Below are positions 1 to 10,465 of a stretch of 64,000 nt of DNA, one piece after another. Source of the stretch: Sandaracinaceae bacterium (GTDB lineage: Bacteria; Myxococcota_A; Polyangia; Polyangiales; Sandaracinaceae). The translations under genes and the position numbers were made by a program. The notes below the pieces were generated by a model. It had not been told where the DNA came from and did not search any database. It saw nothing but the letters and a program-made list of their open reading frames with translations. The stretch's first letter is position 1, and each line of letters opens with the position of its first letter. The stretch spans positions 29,294-93,293 of the forward strand of contig JAHBWG010000031.1 in assembly GCA_019637095.1 (NCBI GenBank). The letters are read 5' to 3'.

Positions 1-438
1 GCGCGCGAGGCGGCGCTGCGTGGCGTGCCGTCGATCGCGTTCTCGCTCTCGCGCGCCGACGGGCGGCTCGACGTCGCGGCGGCGTGCGCCGCGCGGATCG
101 TGGAGCGTGCGCTCGGCGCGCCGCGCGACTGGTACGCGGACCACGGCCCGCTCCTCAACGTGAACTTCCCCCCCGGCGACGCATACCGTGGCGTGCGCGC
201 GACCCGGCTCGGCAAGCGCGTGTACTTCGACGAGGTCGAGGTGCGTCAGGATCCGCGCGGCGGCGAGTACGTCTGGATCGGAGGGCTGCATGCGCACCAC
301 GACCCGCTCGAGGGCGGGGACACCGACGCGGTCGACGCGGGGTACGTGTCCGTCACGCCGCTCTTGATCGACTGCACCCATTCGGGCGACCTCGGCCTCG
401 CGGCCTGGGTCGCCGGTCCACGCGAGGAGGAGCCATGA
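1..438 (+). CDS. surE: 5'/3'-nucleotidase SurE, C-terminal part (cut by window edge)
   Basis: The reading frame is open from base 1, so the 5' part lies outside the window. The first visible residues include the SurE-type segment GVPSIAFS, and NVNFPP follows about 50 residues later; both are typical of the SurE family. SurE is a metal-dependent phosphatase that releases phosphate from nucleoside monophosphates. The metal-binding DDG motif would be in the missing N-terminal half and cannot be checked. The stop codon overlaps the apt start (ATGA), so the two are probably translationally coupled. This pairs nucleotide dephosphorylation with purine salvage. Confidence 0.85.
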   Translation, partial: AREAALRGVPSIAFSLSRADGRLDVAAACAARIVERALGAPRDWYADHGPLLNVNFPPGDAYRGVRATRLGKRVYFDEVEVRQDPRGGEYVWIGGLHAHHDPLEGGDTDAVDAGYVSVTPLLIDCTHSGDLGLAAWVAGPREEEP

Positions 439-968
439 GCGAGCTGACGCGCGTCGCGTTCATCGAGTCGATGATCCGCAACGTCCCCGACTTCCCCAAG
501 CCCGGGATCCAGTTCAAGGACATCACCCCGATGCTCGCCGATCCGAAGGCGTTCATGACCTGCCTCGATCTCTTCGCCGAGCGCTGGGCGGGTGAGGGCC
601 TCGACGCGGTCGTGGGGATCGAGTCGCGGGGGTTCATCTTCGGCGCCGCGCTCGCCGCGCGGATGAGCGTGAGCTTCGTGCCGGCGCGCAAGCCGGGCAA
701 GCTCCCCGCGGCGACGGAGCGCGTGGAGTACGCGCTCGAGTACGGGACGGACGCGCTCGAGATGCACGTCGACGCGCTGCGCGCGGGTGACCGCGTGGTG
801 GTGATCGACGATCTGATCGCGACGGGCGGCACCGCGGCGGCGACCGTCGAGCTCTGCCGGCGGCTCGGCGCCGAGGTGATCGGCGCGGGGTTCGTGATCG
901 AGCTGGCCGCGCTCGGCGGCCGCGACGCGATCGCGGACGTTCCCACGCTGTCGCTCCTCACGTACTGA
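435..968 (+). CDS. apt: Adenine phosphoribosyltransferase
   Basis: This 177-residue protein has the usual length for Apt, which converts adenine and PRPP to AMP. The N-terminal signature DFPKPGIQFKDITPML and the PRPP-binding loop VVVIDDLIATGGT (about residues 119-131) are intact, as is ESRGFIFG near residue 65. The ATG at 435 is preceded by a strong GGAGGAG ribosome-binding site and overlaps the surE stop by four bases. Longer upstream extension of the frame is only a shadow of surE. Its 3' end overlaps that of the convergent kinase gene by about 11 bases. Confidence 0.96.
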   Translation: MSELTRVAFIESMIRNVPDFPKPGIQFKDITPMLADPKAFMTCLDLFAERWAGEGLDAVVGIESRGFIFGAALAARMSVSFVPARKPGKLPAATERVEYALEYGTDALEMHVDALRAGDRVVVIDDLIATGGTAAATVELCRRLGAEVIGAGFVIELAALGGRDAIADVPTLSLLTY

Positions 969-2871
969 GCGCTGCCCGGCGCGCGCCGGGCAGCATCGAG
1001 CGGAGGCGATGCGACACGAGGACCCGCCGGCGCTCGGCGCGCCGCAGCTCCTCGACGGCGCGTCCGACCAGCGTGTTCGGGATGTAGACGACGAACAGCG
1101 ACGTGAACAGTACGAGCACCGTCGTCGGCAGCGGCGGCAGCTCGACGAGGTTCGGAAGGAGCTGGATCATCCCCTCGGTGAACCGGTAGCCCTTCGGGAT
1201 CACGTCGAGCTCCATGAGCACCCACGGGATCGCGACCGAGAGGCCGGCGCACGCGTTGATCGCGCCGCGCATGCGCCAGCTCGCGCGCACGCTCACCATG
1301 AAGGCGACCGAGGTCGAGATGGCGAGGCTCGGCACGACGAAGAAGGGCGCGAACAACAGGCTCAACAGGCTCACCGTGCCGAACGCGAAGGGGAGCGACG
1401 CCAACGCGATGGTCCCCGTCGCGCGCTGCGTGCGCCACATCACCGCCGCGCCGATCGCGGCGAGCGCGAGCAGCCCGGCGAACGCGGCGACGACGCCGTC
1501 CATCCGCACGCCCATCCACGCGAAGATGGGGACCGCCGAGAGCGCGACGGCGTAGGCGATCGCGCTGCGTCCCGCCGCGCGGCTCGCGAGCAGGCGCCGC
1601 CCGTCCTCGAGCTCGGCGGCGACCTCTCTGGGCAGCTCGCCCTCGGCGGGCTCGGGCTCGAGCAGCTGCTCGATCATGCGCGCCATCTCCGGGTTGTCCG
1701 GGTCGAGCACCGCGGCGGCGCCGAGCTCGCGCAACGCGGCGACGCGGGTGGTCTCGCTCGCGCTCGGCTTGCCCGCGAGCGAACGCCTCGCGGCCTCCGC
1801 GTGCTGGCCGGCGACCTCGCGGCGCAGCTCGCTCACGCGAGCGCCGTCGAGGAACGCGCGCAGGTCCGAGAGCAGCGCCGAGGCGTCCTCGTACCGCTCG
1901 CGCGGCAGGACCTTCGTCGCCCGCACGCAGATCGCGTCGAGCGCCGCGGGGACGTCGTCGTCGACGCGCAGGCTCGGGCGCGCGTCGACGCCCTCGAACG
2001 TCGAGCGGATGCGCTCGTTGGACGAGCCCGAGTGCAGCGGAGACAGCGCGACCGCTTCGAAGAGCATCGCGCCGAGCGAGTAGACGTCGGCGCGCGCGTC
2101 GACCTCCTGCCCCGACGCCTGCTCGGGCGCCATGTAGCCGGCCGTCCCGACCACGGTGCCGGGCACCGTGTACTCGGGGACCGGCTCGTCCTCGCCCGTC
2201 GTCGGGTCCGACAGATCCGAATCCGAGCGGAGCTTCGCGATGCCCCAGTCGAGCACGCTCACCTCGCCGAAGTCGCCCAGCATGACGTTGGCGGGCTTGA
2301 GATCGCGGTGCACCACCCCGCGTGAGTGCGCGTAGGCGATCGTCTCGGAGACGCGCTCGATCACGGAGAGCAGCTTGCGCCGCGGGAAGCGCTCGGCGGC
2401 GTCCTCGGATCCCTCGCGCAGGGCGCTGAGCGCCTCCGCGAGCGTGGTCCCGCGGACGCGGCGCATCGTGAAGTACGGCTGCCCGTCGGGCGTCACGCCG
2501 AGGTCGTAGACGGGCACGACGCCCGGGTGCTCGAGCTGCGCCTGGACCTGCGCCTCGCGCACGAAGCGGTCGCGCGCGAGGCGGCGCGTCGCTCCCTCGG
2601 CGAGCATCTCCTTGACGGCGACCTCGCGTCCCGTCGCCGTGTCGTAGGCGAGGCGCACGACGCCCATCCCGCCCGCGCCGAGATCCCGGCGCACCGCGTA
2701 GCGCTCCGCGTACGTGCGGGGCGCGAGCGTGCGCGGCTTCGCTTCGACGTCCGGTGCGTTCGAGCGCTCGCTCGACGGGAGCCGCCCGTCGGGCGGCTCG
2801 TCGACCATCGTGTCGGCCGCGAGCGCGCGTGGCGTGCCGGCGTTCGTCGGCAGATCGTGATCGCTGCTCAT
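958..2871 (-). CDS. Transmembrane serine/threonine protein kinase (PknB-like)
   Basis: This 637-residue protein has an N-terminal Hanks-type kinase domain (about residues 55-345) and a membrane-embedded C-terminus. The kinase motifs are intact: glycine loop GAGGMG at 65-70, ATP-binding Lys87 in VAVKEM, catalytic HRDLKPAN with Asp190, metal-binding DWG at 208-210 and APEQ near 249. After a soluble linker there are four hydrophobic segments, roughly between 435 and 610. The order is thus kinase first and membrane last, with no extracellular sensor of the PASTA type. The gene stands alone, convergent with apt. A -10-like TTCAAT ends six bases before the ATG. The substrate cannot be guessed from context. 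Confidence 0.93.
   Translation of the reverse strand: MSSDHDLPTNAGTPRALAADTMVDEPPDGRLPSSERSNAPDVEAKPRTLAPRTYAERYAVRRDLGAGGMGVVRLAYDTATGREVAVKEMLAEGATRRLARDRFVREAQVQAQLEHPGVVPVYDLGVTPDGQPYFTMRRVRGTTLAEALSALREGSEDAAERFPRRKLLSVIERVSETIAYAHSRGVVHRDLKPANVMLGDFGEVSVLDWGIAKLRSDSDLSDPTTGEDEPVPEYTVPGTVVGTAGYMAPEQASGQEVDARADVYSLGAMLFEAVALSPLHSGSSNERIRSTFEGVDARPSLRVDDDVPAALDAICVRATKVLPRERYEDASALLSDLRAFLDGARVSELRREVAGQHAEAARRSLAGKPSASETTRVAALRELGAAAVLDPDNPEMARMIEQLLEPEPAEGELPREVAAELEDGRRLLASRAAGRSAIAYAVALSAVPIFAWMGVRMDGVVAAFAGLLALAAIGAAVMWRTQRATGTIALASLPFAFGTVSLLSLLFAPFFVVPSLAISTSVAFMVSVRASWRMRGAINACAGLSVAIPWVLMELDVIPKGYRFTEGMIQLLPNLVELPPLPTTVLVLFTSLFVVYIPNTLVGRAVEELRRAERRRVLVSHRLRSMLPGARRAALST
971..994. 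terminator. 24-bp perfect palindrome at the apt / kinase convergent junction
   Basis: The two halves are exact reverse complements (GCTGCCCGGCGC and GCGCCGGGCAGC). It begins two bases after the apt stop and lies inside the last codons of the opposing kinase gene. It could fold in transcripts from either side and so act as a bidirectional terminator, but there is no U-tract and only a minimal loop. A protein-binding site is the alternative. Confidence 0.4.
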
Positions 2872-2913
2872 CCCCGGATTGAAGCAACCCGGGCCGCGCT
2901 TGCACAGGCGGCG

Positions 2914-3270
2914 TCAGCTCTTTTTGCGCCGGACCATGTCCTCGTAGCGCCAGTGCTCGTCGAGCCATTCGAGGATGTCCCACTCCGGATCCACGATCGA
3001 TCCGTCGGTCGCGAGCTCGTAGAGCAGCTCGTACGCGAGCTCCCTCGCGACGGGGCGCGTGAGCGCGCCGACCGCCGCGGTGACCGCCGCGTCGTCCGGC
3101 AGCGTGCGGATCGCCTCCTCCCAGATCGCGCCCCACTGCGGCTCGGTCAACCCGAGCCGCGCCGCGAAGCCCGCGACGATGTCGAGCTCTCCCTCGGAGA
3201 TCTCTCCATCGGCCATCATCATGAGGCGCGCGGATCCCGCGAGCGCGACCATCTCGGCATGCGTGAGCAC
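2914..3270 (-). CDS. TerB-like (tellurite-resistance-type) domain protein
   Basis: This small acidic helical protein of 118 residues shows the TerB-like pattern LMMMADGEISEGELDIV near its N-terminus, followed by helices and a charged tail ending RRKKS. TerB-fold proteins are small cytosolic helical proteins, some binding metal, and their roles are poorly defined. The frame could extend to 3318, but that start would lie inside the tRNA-Arg gene. The GTG at 3270 (MLTHAEMVAL) is therefore chosen; ATG at 3252 is possible. It lies between the tRNA and the kinase on the same strand, with 42 bases to the kinase start. Confidence 0.72.
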   Translation of the reverse strand: MLTHAEMVALAGSARLMMMADGEISEGELDIVAGFAARLGLTEPQWGAIWEEAIRTLPDDAAVTAAVGALTRPVARELAYELLYELATDGSIVDPEWDILEWLDEHWRYEDMVRRKKS

Positions 3271-3287
3271 CGCCGGCGATTCTAGAG

Positions 3288-3361
3288 CACTCCCGGCCCG
3301 ATTCGAACGGGCGACCAACGGCTTAGGAAGCCGCTGCTCTATCCAGCTGAGCTACGGGAGC
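3288..3361 (-). tRNA. tRNA-Arg (anticodon CCU)
   Basis: Read on the minus strand this folds as a full cloverleaf. The acceptor stem is GCTCCCG with CGGGAGT (a G-U at the first pair). The D-arm is GCTC/GAGC, the anticodon stem GCGGC/GCCGT carries loop TTCCTAA (anticodon CCT), and the T-arm is GCCCG-TTCGAAT-CGGGC. CCA is not encoded. The 5' end overlaps the last ten bases of the upstream phosphoesterase gene on the same strand. Confidence 0.93.
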
Positions 3362-5433
3362 GGAGCGGCCTGCATAGCACCGGCGTCGGCGCGGGTCAGG
3401 TCCCACGCGTCCATCGTCTCGCCGGTGCGCGAGACGGCGCGCGCGGTGGCGTGCTCGCCCTCGACGCGGACGATCACCAGGTGCTGGCGTGCGTCGAACG
3501 CGACCACGTCGGCGGCCCACGGGACGGTGCGGTCCTGCGCGTAGTAAGGGGCGCCCGCGCCCCCGCTGACCACCTGCCAGAGCGGCCGTGAGAGGCCCTC
3601 GTGGATCCGCGTGCGGCTGTAGTTGTGCTCGTCGCCGTGGAAGATCGCGGCGACCTCGCGGTCGGCGAGCACGCCGAAGAGTCGCGCCCGCTGCGCGATC
3701 ACCTCGGGGACGCGACCGCGCCACCACATCGCGTCCTGGACGTGACCGCCGTTCGGGTAGCCGGGCTCGTGCGTGAAGACGTAGAGGTGGCGCTGGCCGC
3801 GCGCGCGCGCGGCGGCGAGGTCGGCGGCGAGCCACTCGATCTGGCGATCGTCCACCCAGCCCTCGCGCTGCCCTCGGCCGAACGCGGGGTGGTCCGCGCG
3901 ATCGGGGTGCGAGCGCCAGAAGTAGTTCGAGTTGACGACCGCGAGGTGCGCCGGCCCGGCGGAGAAGGAGTAGACGTTCTCGGCGTAGGGCGGGGCGCTC
4001 GCCTCGGGCGAGGGCGCGTTCTCGGGGTTCACGAAGCGCTCCGCGAAGATCGACTCGGCGCTCGCCGCGCCGGTCTGCGCGACCGCCCACCCCTCGGTCC
4101 AGTAGTCGATCAGCGCCTCGTGGTTGCCCATCGTCTCGTAGATCGGGATCGAGGCGTGGACGAGCTCGGCCGCCTTCTGCCACGCCTCGAGCTCGTAGCG
4201 GTACGCGCCCGCGTGCGTGGTGTATCCGTCGATCAGATCGCCGACGAACACGACGAAGCGCGCGCCCTCCTCGAGCGCACGAAGCAAGAGATCCTCCAGG
4301 ACCGCGCGGTTGGTGCCAGCGTACCGCTCCTCGGCCGTCCCGTAGCCGCTGCGCGAGTCGCTGAGCACCGCGAACGTGAGGCGGTCGTCGACCTCGGGGG
4401 CAGGCCACGTCTCGAACGTGGCGCTGCGGCTCGCGCCGAGCTCGCCGCGCGCGTCCGCGACGAGCACGACGTAGCGATGGCGCGTCGCGGGCGAGAGGCC
4501 CTCGACGCGGAGCTCGTGCCGCAAGCCGCCGCGCGCGCTCCGCACGACGCGAGGGGCGCCCTCGCCGGCGCCGCGGACGACGAGCGCGGCGACTGTGTCG
4601 ACGTCCGTCTCGACGGTGATCGTCGCGCCGGTCGGGCCGACGAGATCGACGAACGGCCCCAGCCGCACGGTCGGGAGCTGGACGAACGAGGACGCGTCGC
4701 CGCACGGAGAGGGCTCGCAGCGAAACCCGAAGCGGTCGTCGTACGCGCGCGACGTGCCACGCTCGGGGTCGAGGGCCTCGAGCCGCCAGCGCACGAGCCC
4801 GCGCCCGCTCGAGCGCGCGCCGCCGACGTCGTGGCCGGGTCCGAGGATGCGCCGCACGTCGAAGGTGACGGACACGCCCTCGCCGTCGCGCTCGAGCGCG
4901 CTCGCGCGGCGGCGCAGCCGCGCGACGCCGAAGGGGTCGTCCGGCAGCTCGGTGCCGAAGTAGACGCTCGCGCCGCCGAGCGCGCGCGCCGTTTCGAAGC
5001 GGACCGTCGCGCGCCCGTCGGCCGCGAGGGTGGCGACGGGCACGCGGCGGAAGAGGCGCGGGTTGACCCGCGCGCGCTCGCCCGTGACGCCTTCGGCCGG
5101 CTCCTCGTCGAGCGCCCGGCGGTCCACCTCGTCCGGGGAGATCAGCCGCCCCTCGGGGTGCTCGTCGACGAGCCACGCGCCCGGCGCGTCGAAGTCGGGC
5201 AGGGCGAGGGCGGCGTCGCGCGCGGCGGCCGCGAGCGCCGTGCGCGTCGGCGCGAGGTCGGCCTCGTCGAACGGCGCAGGGCGCGACAGGGCGTCGACGG
5301 GGCGCTCGAACGACGCGCCCGCTGGCGCCGGCGCGGGCGCAGGATCGGGGAGGGGCGGGCGCGGCTCGTCACACGCAGCCACGAGCTGCGCGACGATCAC
5401 CGCGAGTGAGCGCGCGAAGGAGAGCTGGCGCAC
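3352..5433 (-). CDS. Secreted metallophosphoesterase lipoprotein (purple-acid-phosphatase-like)
   Basis: This 693-residue protein starts with a hydrophobic signal ending in a lipobox-like LVAAC, then a Pro/Ala linker, so it is probably a lipoprotein. The middle holds a beta-rich, fibronectin-like region as in purple acid phosphatases. The catalytic part follows in order: VLSDSRSG, FVVFVGDLIDG, ETMGNHEALIDY, and a C-terminal FHGDEHNYSR. These supply the usual Asp, Asn and His metal ligands, but the first motif is D-x-R rather than D-x-H or D-x-G. The start is GTG at 5433, with a -10-like TAGCGT six bases upstream. Its stop lies inside the tRNA-Arg acceptor stem. The substrate is unknown; phosphate monoesters are likely. 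Confidence 0.82.
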   Translation of the reverse strand: MRQLSFARSLAVIVAQLVAACDEPRPPLPDPAPAPAPAGASFERPVDALSRPAPFDEADLAPTRTALAAAARDAALALPDFDAPGAWLVDEHPEGRLISPDEVDRRALDEEPAEGVTGERARVNPRLFRRVPVATLAADGRATVRFETARALGGASVYFGTELPDDPFGVARLRRRASALERDGEGVSVTFDVRRILGPGHDVGGARSSGRGLVRWRLEALDPERGTSRAYDDRFGFRCEPSPCGDASSFVQLPTVRLGPFVDLVGPTGATITVETDVDTVAALVVRGAGEGAPRVVRSARGGLRHELRVEGLSPATRHRYVVLVADARGELGASRSATFETWPAPEVDDRLTFAVLSDSRSGYGTAEERYAGTNRAVLEDLLLRALEEGARFVVFVGDLIDGYTTHAGAYRYELEAWQKAAELVHASIPIYETMGNHEALIDYWTEGWAVAQTGAASAESIFAERFVNPENAPSPEASAPPYAENVYSFSAGPAHLAVVNSNYFWRSHPDRADHPAFGRGQREGWVDDRQIEWLAADLAAARARGQRHLYVFTHEPGYPNGGHVQDAMWWRGRVPEVIAQRARLFGVLADREVAAIFHGDEHNYSRTRIHEGLSRPLWQVVSGGAGAPYYAQDRTVPWAADVVAFDARQHLVIVRVEGEHATARAVSRTGETMDAWDLTRADAGAMQAAPLP

Positions 5434-5520
5434 GACCCGACGCTAGCGTCCGCGCTCCCGTGAGCAAGCGGCGGTTGCGTCACGTTGCAGAGACCGGCCA
5501 TCTCGTTCCATCGTTGAGCC
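5434..5520. promoter_or_regulatory. Divergent promoter region
   Basis: This 87-base gap separates two divergent secreted-protein genes. On the plus strand, TTGCAG at 5485-5490, an 18-base spacer and CATCGT at 5509-5514 end six bases before the GTG at 5521. On the minus strand, TAGCGT (positions 5445-5440) ends six bases before the GTG at 5433. Both arrangements would place transcription starts at or next to the start codon. Confidence 0.45.
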
Positions 5521-6594
5521 GTGCTGCGCCGCCTCTCGCCGTGGGCCCTCGCGATGCTCCTGGCAACGCCCGGGTGTCGTTCCGTCGATCTCTCTCCGAG
5601 CGATCGCGCGCCCTCGGGCGGCGTCTCGATCGTGCGCCCGTCGAGCGCGGGCGTCGACGCCGGACCGGACGGAGTCGACGCCGCCGTCGTCGCGACGCCG
5701 AGCGTGCGGATCACGGCGCCGGCGAGCGGCGCGAGCTTCCCGCAGGATCGGCTCTTCGCGGGCGAGTGGGCGGCGGAGGTCACGTTCACCGTCGAGGCGC
5801 GCGACGTCGCGCGCGTGGAGCTGGTCTCGGGGGGCGTCTCGCTCGGCGACGTGGTCGGCGGCGCGCTCACCTTCCGCTTCCACGCCGCGGGCGCGCACAC
5901 CGTCGAGGCGATCGGCTACGACGCGGGCGGGGTCGAGCGCGCGCGCGACGCGATCACGATCACGGTGAGCGCGCCCGCCGACACGAGCTGCCACGCGATG
6001 CTCGACGCGCTCGGGCTCGACTGGACCGCCGCGGGCGCGACGCGCGGGATCGCGGACCCGGTGCGGGTGCAGCCGGTGATCAACGGCGTGCGCTTCCGGT
6101 ACGTCTCGAACGCCACGCCTACCGCGATGCTCATGGACTGCGAGCTCGGCGTTCGCCTGCACCAGCTGACCGAGGTGCTCCTGCCGTACGGCATCGACGA
6201 GGTGATCCACATCGGGATCTACAACTACCGGTGCATCGGGGGCGGCGATCCCGACAGCGGCTCGTGTACGCCGAGCCAGCACGCGTACGCGCGCGCGATC
6301 GATCTGCACGCCTTCGGTCTCGCGGACAGCGACGAGGTCTTGAGCACGGAGGACGACTGGGTGATCACGACGCGCGGCGACGCGTGCCCGATCGGATCCT
6401 CGAACGAGAAGGACCGCGTGCTCAAGGAGATCGCGTGCTCGCTCTACGCGCGCCGCGTGTTCCAGATCGTGCTCACGCCCAACTACGACGGCGCGCACCG
6501 CAACCACTTCCACGTCGACCTCACGAGCGGCTCGATGTACCTCGGGCTGGGCGTGGAGGGCGTCGATCCCCTCGTCGGCGAGCACGGCCACTGA
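5521..6594 (+). CDS. Extensin-like C-terminal domain lipoprotein
   Basis: This 357-residue protein has a signal peptide with lipobox-like ATPGC, a short low-complexity stretch, an Ig-like beta domain (about residues 55-145) and a C-terminal extensin-like domain. The latter shows YNYRCIGG, SQHAYARAIDLHAF and PNYDGAHRNHFHVDL, the His/Asp pattern shared by extensin-like proteins and M15/MepA-type metallopeptidases. It probably acts on or binds cell-wall peptides in the envelope; this is family inference. Start is GTG at 5521, supported by the promoter spacing; no good ribosome-binding site is visible. It stands alone, ahead of enolase. Confidence 0.78.
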   Translation: MLRRLSPWALAMLLATPGCRSVDLSPSDRAPSGGVSIVRPSSAGVDAGPDGVDAAVVATPSVRITAPASGASFPQDRLFAGEWAAEVTFTVEARDVARVELVSGGVSLGDVVGGALTFRFHAAGAHTVEAIGYDAGGVERARDAITITVSAPADTSCHAMLDALGLDWTAAGATRGIADPVRVQPVINGVRFRYVSNATPTAMLMDCELGVRLHQLTEVLLPYGIDEVIHIGIYNYRCIGGGDPDSGSCTPSQHAYARAIDLHAFGLADSDEVLSTEDDWVITTRGDACPIGSSNEKDRVLKEIACSLYARRVFQIVLTPNYDGAHRNHFHVDLTSGSMYLGLGVEGVDPLVGEHGH

Positions 6595-8604
<2,010 letters not shown>

Positions 8605-8624
8605 CCAACCCGATGATTACCACC

Positions 8625-9959
8625 TCAGGCGCGATCGACGAAGCCCTCGTCGTACTGCCCGGCGCGGAACGACTCGTGGTTGATCACCTTGCGCAGGAGC
8701 CGCTGGTTGGTGACGACCGGGCCGAGATGGATCTCCGCGAGCACGCGGTCGAGCATGAGCACGGCGTCGTGGCGGTTGGGCGCGTAGGTCGTGATGGTGG
8801 CGATCAGCGGATCGCACGCGGCGCTGACGGCGCTGCCCTGCTGCACGCCCGTCTCGATGCGGACCTTGCCGGGCGGCGCGGGGGGCCAGCGCGCGGAGAG
8901 GACCTGGCTGTCGAACGCGCGACCGGTGGTCGGGTCGCACGCGGCGTCGACGTAGGCGAGGGTGGCGCAGCCGGTGGGCTCGACGCGGCTGAGCTCGTCG
9001 GCGAGGAGCTCACCGGCGGCCTGCCGGAGCTGCAGCTCGACGAGATCGACGCCGGCGCACATCTCGATCGCGGCGTGCTCGACCTCGAGCCCGGGCGTGA
9101 GGCCGACGAAGTAGAACGCGCCGTCGTCGTCGAGCACGAAGCGCGCGCTCGAGAGGCCCTCGGCCTCGAGCGCGGTCGCGACCTCCGCCGCGGCGTCCCA
9201 CATCGCGCCCCGGATCGCCTCGCCGCGCGCGTGTTGCTCGAGCGCGACCGCGGGCGACTCGCCGAGCAGTCGGCGCGCGCCGCGGCGAAGGCTCACTTCG
9301 CGATCGCCGAGCGGGATGGCGACGCCCTCGGTGCCGAACAGCTGGACCTCGACGTGGCGCGCACGCTCCACCCAGCGCTCGACGTAGGCGCCGCCGTGCT
9401 GCTCGAGCGGATCGAGCGCGGCGAGCGCCTCGGCGAGCTCGGCGACGTCCGCCGCGACGGCGCCTACCGCCTCGCCGAAGCCGACGGCCGGCCGCACGCA
9501 CACCGGGTAGTCGATGCGATCGACATCGAGCAAGGCGTATTGCGGGCCGGTGATCGGTCGCTCGCTCGCCGGCAGCAGCCGGACGCCGCGCGCCTCGGCC
9601 GTGGCGCGCACGGCGAGCCGATCTTGCGCGCGCTCGAGGAGCGCGGCGGAGGGACCGACGAAGATCAGGCCGGCCTCGCTCACCGCGCGCGCGAAGGCGG
9701 GATCGCCGGCGAGCGCGCCGTAGCCCGGGTGCACCGCGTGGACGCCGCGCGCGAGCGCGGCCTCGAGCAGCGCGCGCCCGTCGAGGTAGGCGGCGGGATC
9801 GTCGCCGAGGTCGACCGCCTCGTCGCAGGCGGCGACGTGGATCGCGCCCTCGTCCATGGCCGTGTGGACCGCCACCGTCTCGATGCCGAGGCGGCGGCAG
9901 GTGCGGGCGACCCGCGCGGCGACCTCGCCGCGGTTCGCGATCAGGATGCGCTCGAACAA
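8625..9959 (-). CDS. Biotin-carboxylase-fold protein with lost catalytic residues (ATP-grasp pseudoenzyme?)
   Basis: This 444-residue protein aligns end to end with biotin carboxylase (AccC): FERILIANRGEVAARV at the N-terminus, VHPGYGALAGDPAFA, ARHVEVQLFG, and a complete C-terminal domain. The active site is not conserved. Compared from memory with E. coli AccC, the Gly-rich ATP loop reads VGFGEAV, both ATP-binding lysines are Arg, the MNTR metal and base segment reads LTPG (Glu288, Asn290 and Arg292 positions are Gly, Thr, Gly), and the catalytic RDCSMQRR segment reads REVSLRRG. It probably does not carboxylate biotin. No biotin carrier or carboxyltransferase gene is nearby. It could bind a nucleotide or a protein partner instead. 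Confidence 0.75.
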   Translation of the reverse strand: MFERILIANRGEVAARVARTCRRLGIETVAVHTAMDEGAIHVAACDEAVDLGDDPAAYLDGRALLEAALARGVHAVHPGYGALAGDPAFARAVSEAGLIFVGPSAALLERAQDRLAVRATAEARGVRLLPASERPITGPQYALLDVDRIDYPVCVRPAVGFGEAVGAVAADVAELAEALAALDPLEQHGGAYVERWVERARHVEVQLFGTEGVAIPLGDREVSLRRGARRLLGESPAVALEQHARGEAIRGAMWDAAAEVATALEAEGLSSARFVLDDDGAFYFVGLTPGLEVEHAAIEMCAGVDLVELQLRQAAGELLADELSRVEPTGCATLAYVDAACDPTTGRAFDSQVLSARWPPAPPGKVRIETGVQQGSAVSAACDPLIATITTYAPNRHDAVLMLDRVLAEIHLGPVVTNQRLLRKVINHESFRAGQYDEGFVDRA

Positions 9960-9964
9960 GCTTC

Positions 9965-10438
9965 GTGCTCCTCTTCGACTGCGGACCCTACCTCGTGCCG
10001 GTCATCGTCTCCACTCGCGGGTTGAAGAAGCGCTCGATGGCGCCCGCGGCGGTGCGCCTGCGCGCCGAGCGCATGCTCGCCGCGTTGCGCATGCCCGAGG
10101 CCGAGCTCTCGGTGCTGTTGTGCGACGACGCGGTGATCCACGAGCTCAACCGGGACTACCGCGGCAAGGACGCGCCGACCGACGTGCTCGCGTTCGCGAT
10201 GCGCGAGGGGGAGCACGCCGAGCTCGCGCCCGAGCTCCTCGGGGACGTCGTCGTCTCGCTCGAGACGGCGCGCCGCCAGGCGGACGCGGCGGGCCGCACG
10301 CTCGCGGCGGAGGTGACCTACCTCCTCGCGCACGGGCTCCTGCACCTGCTCGGCTACGACCACGCCACCGAGGCCGAGGATCGCCGCATGCGCGCCCGCG
10401 CCGACGCGCTCGTGGCGGCCGCCGCGATCGCCTCCTGA
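9965..10438 (+). CDS. ybeY: Endoribonuclease YbeY (rRNA maturation factor)
   Basis: YbeY is a zinc RNase needed for 16S rRNA 3'-end maturation and ribosome quality control. The zinc motif HGLLHLLGYDH (His-x3-His-x5-His) and the family segment ELNRDYRGKDAPTDVLAF are intact. The GTG at 9965 gives 157 residues; the in-frame GTG at 9995 (MPVIVSTRG) gives 147 and fits the family N-terminus better. The gene is divergent from the biotin-carboxylase-like gene with only five bases between the outer starts, so the promoter must lie in that coding sequence. A hairpin follows its stop. Confidence 0.93.
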   Translation: MLLFDCGPYLVPVIVSTRGLKKRSMAPAAVRLRAERMLAALRMPEAELSVLLCDDAVIHELNRDYRGKDAPTDVLAFAMREGEHAELAPELLGDVVVSLETARRQADAAGRTLAAEVTYLLAHGLLHLLGYDHATEAEDRRMRARADALVAAAAIAS

Positions 10439-10465
10439 GGCCTTCCGAGGGCTCCAGACGCCGAA

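Noticed and set aside
2914..3318. TerB-like protein starting at 3318
   Set aside because: That start would place 16 codons inside the tRNA-Arg gene, whose cloverleaf is clear.
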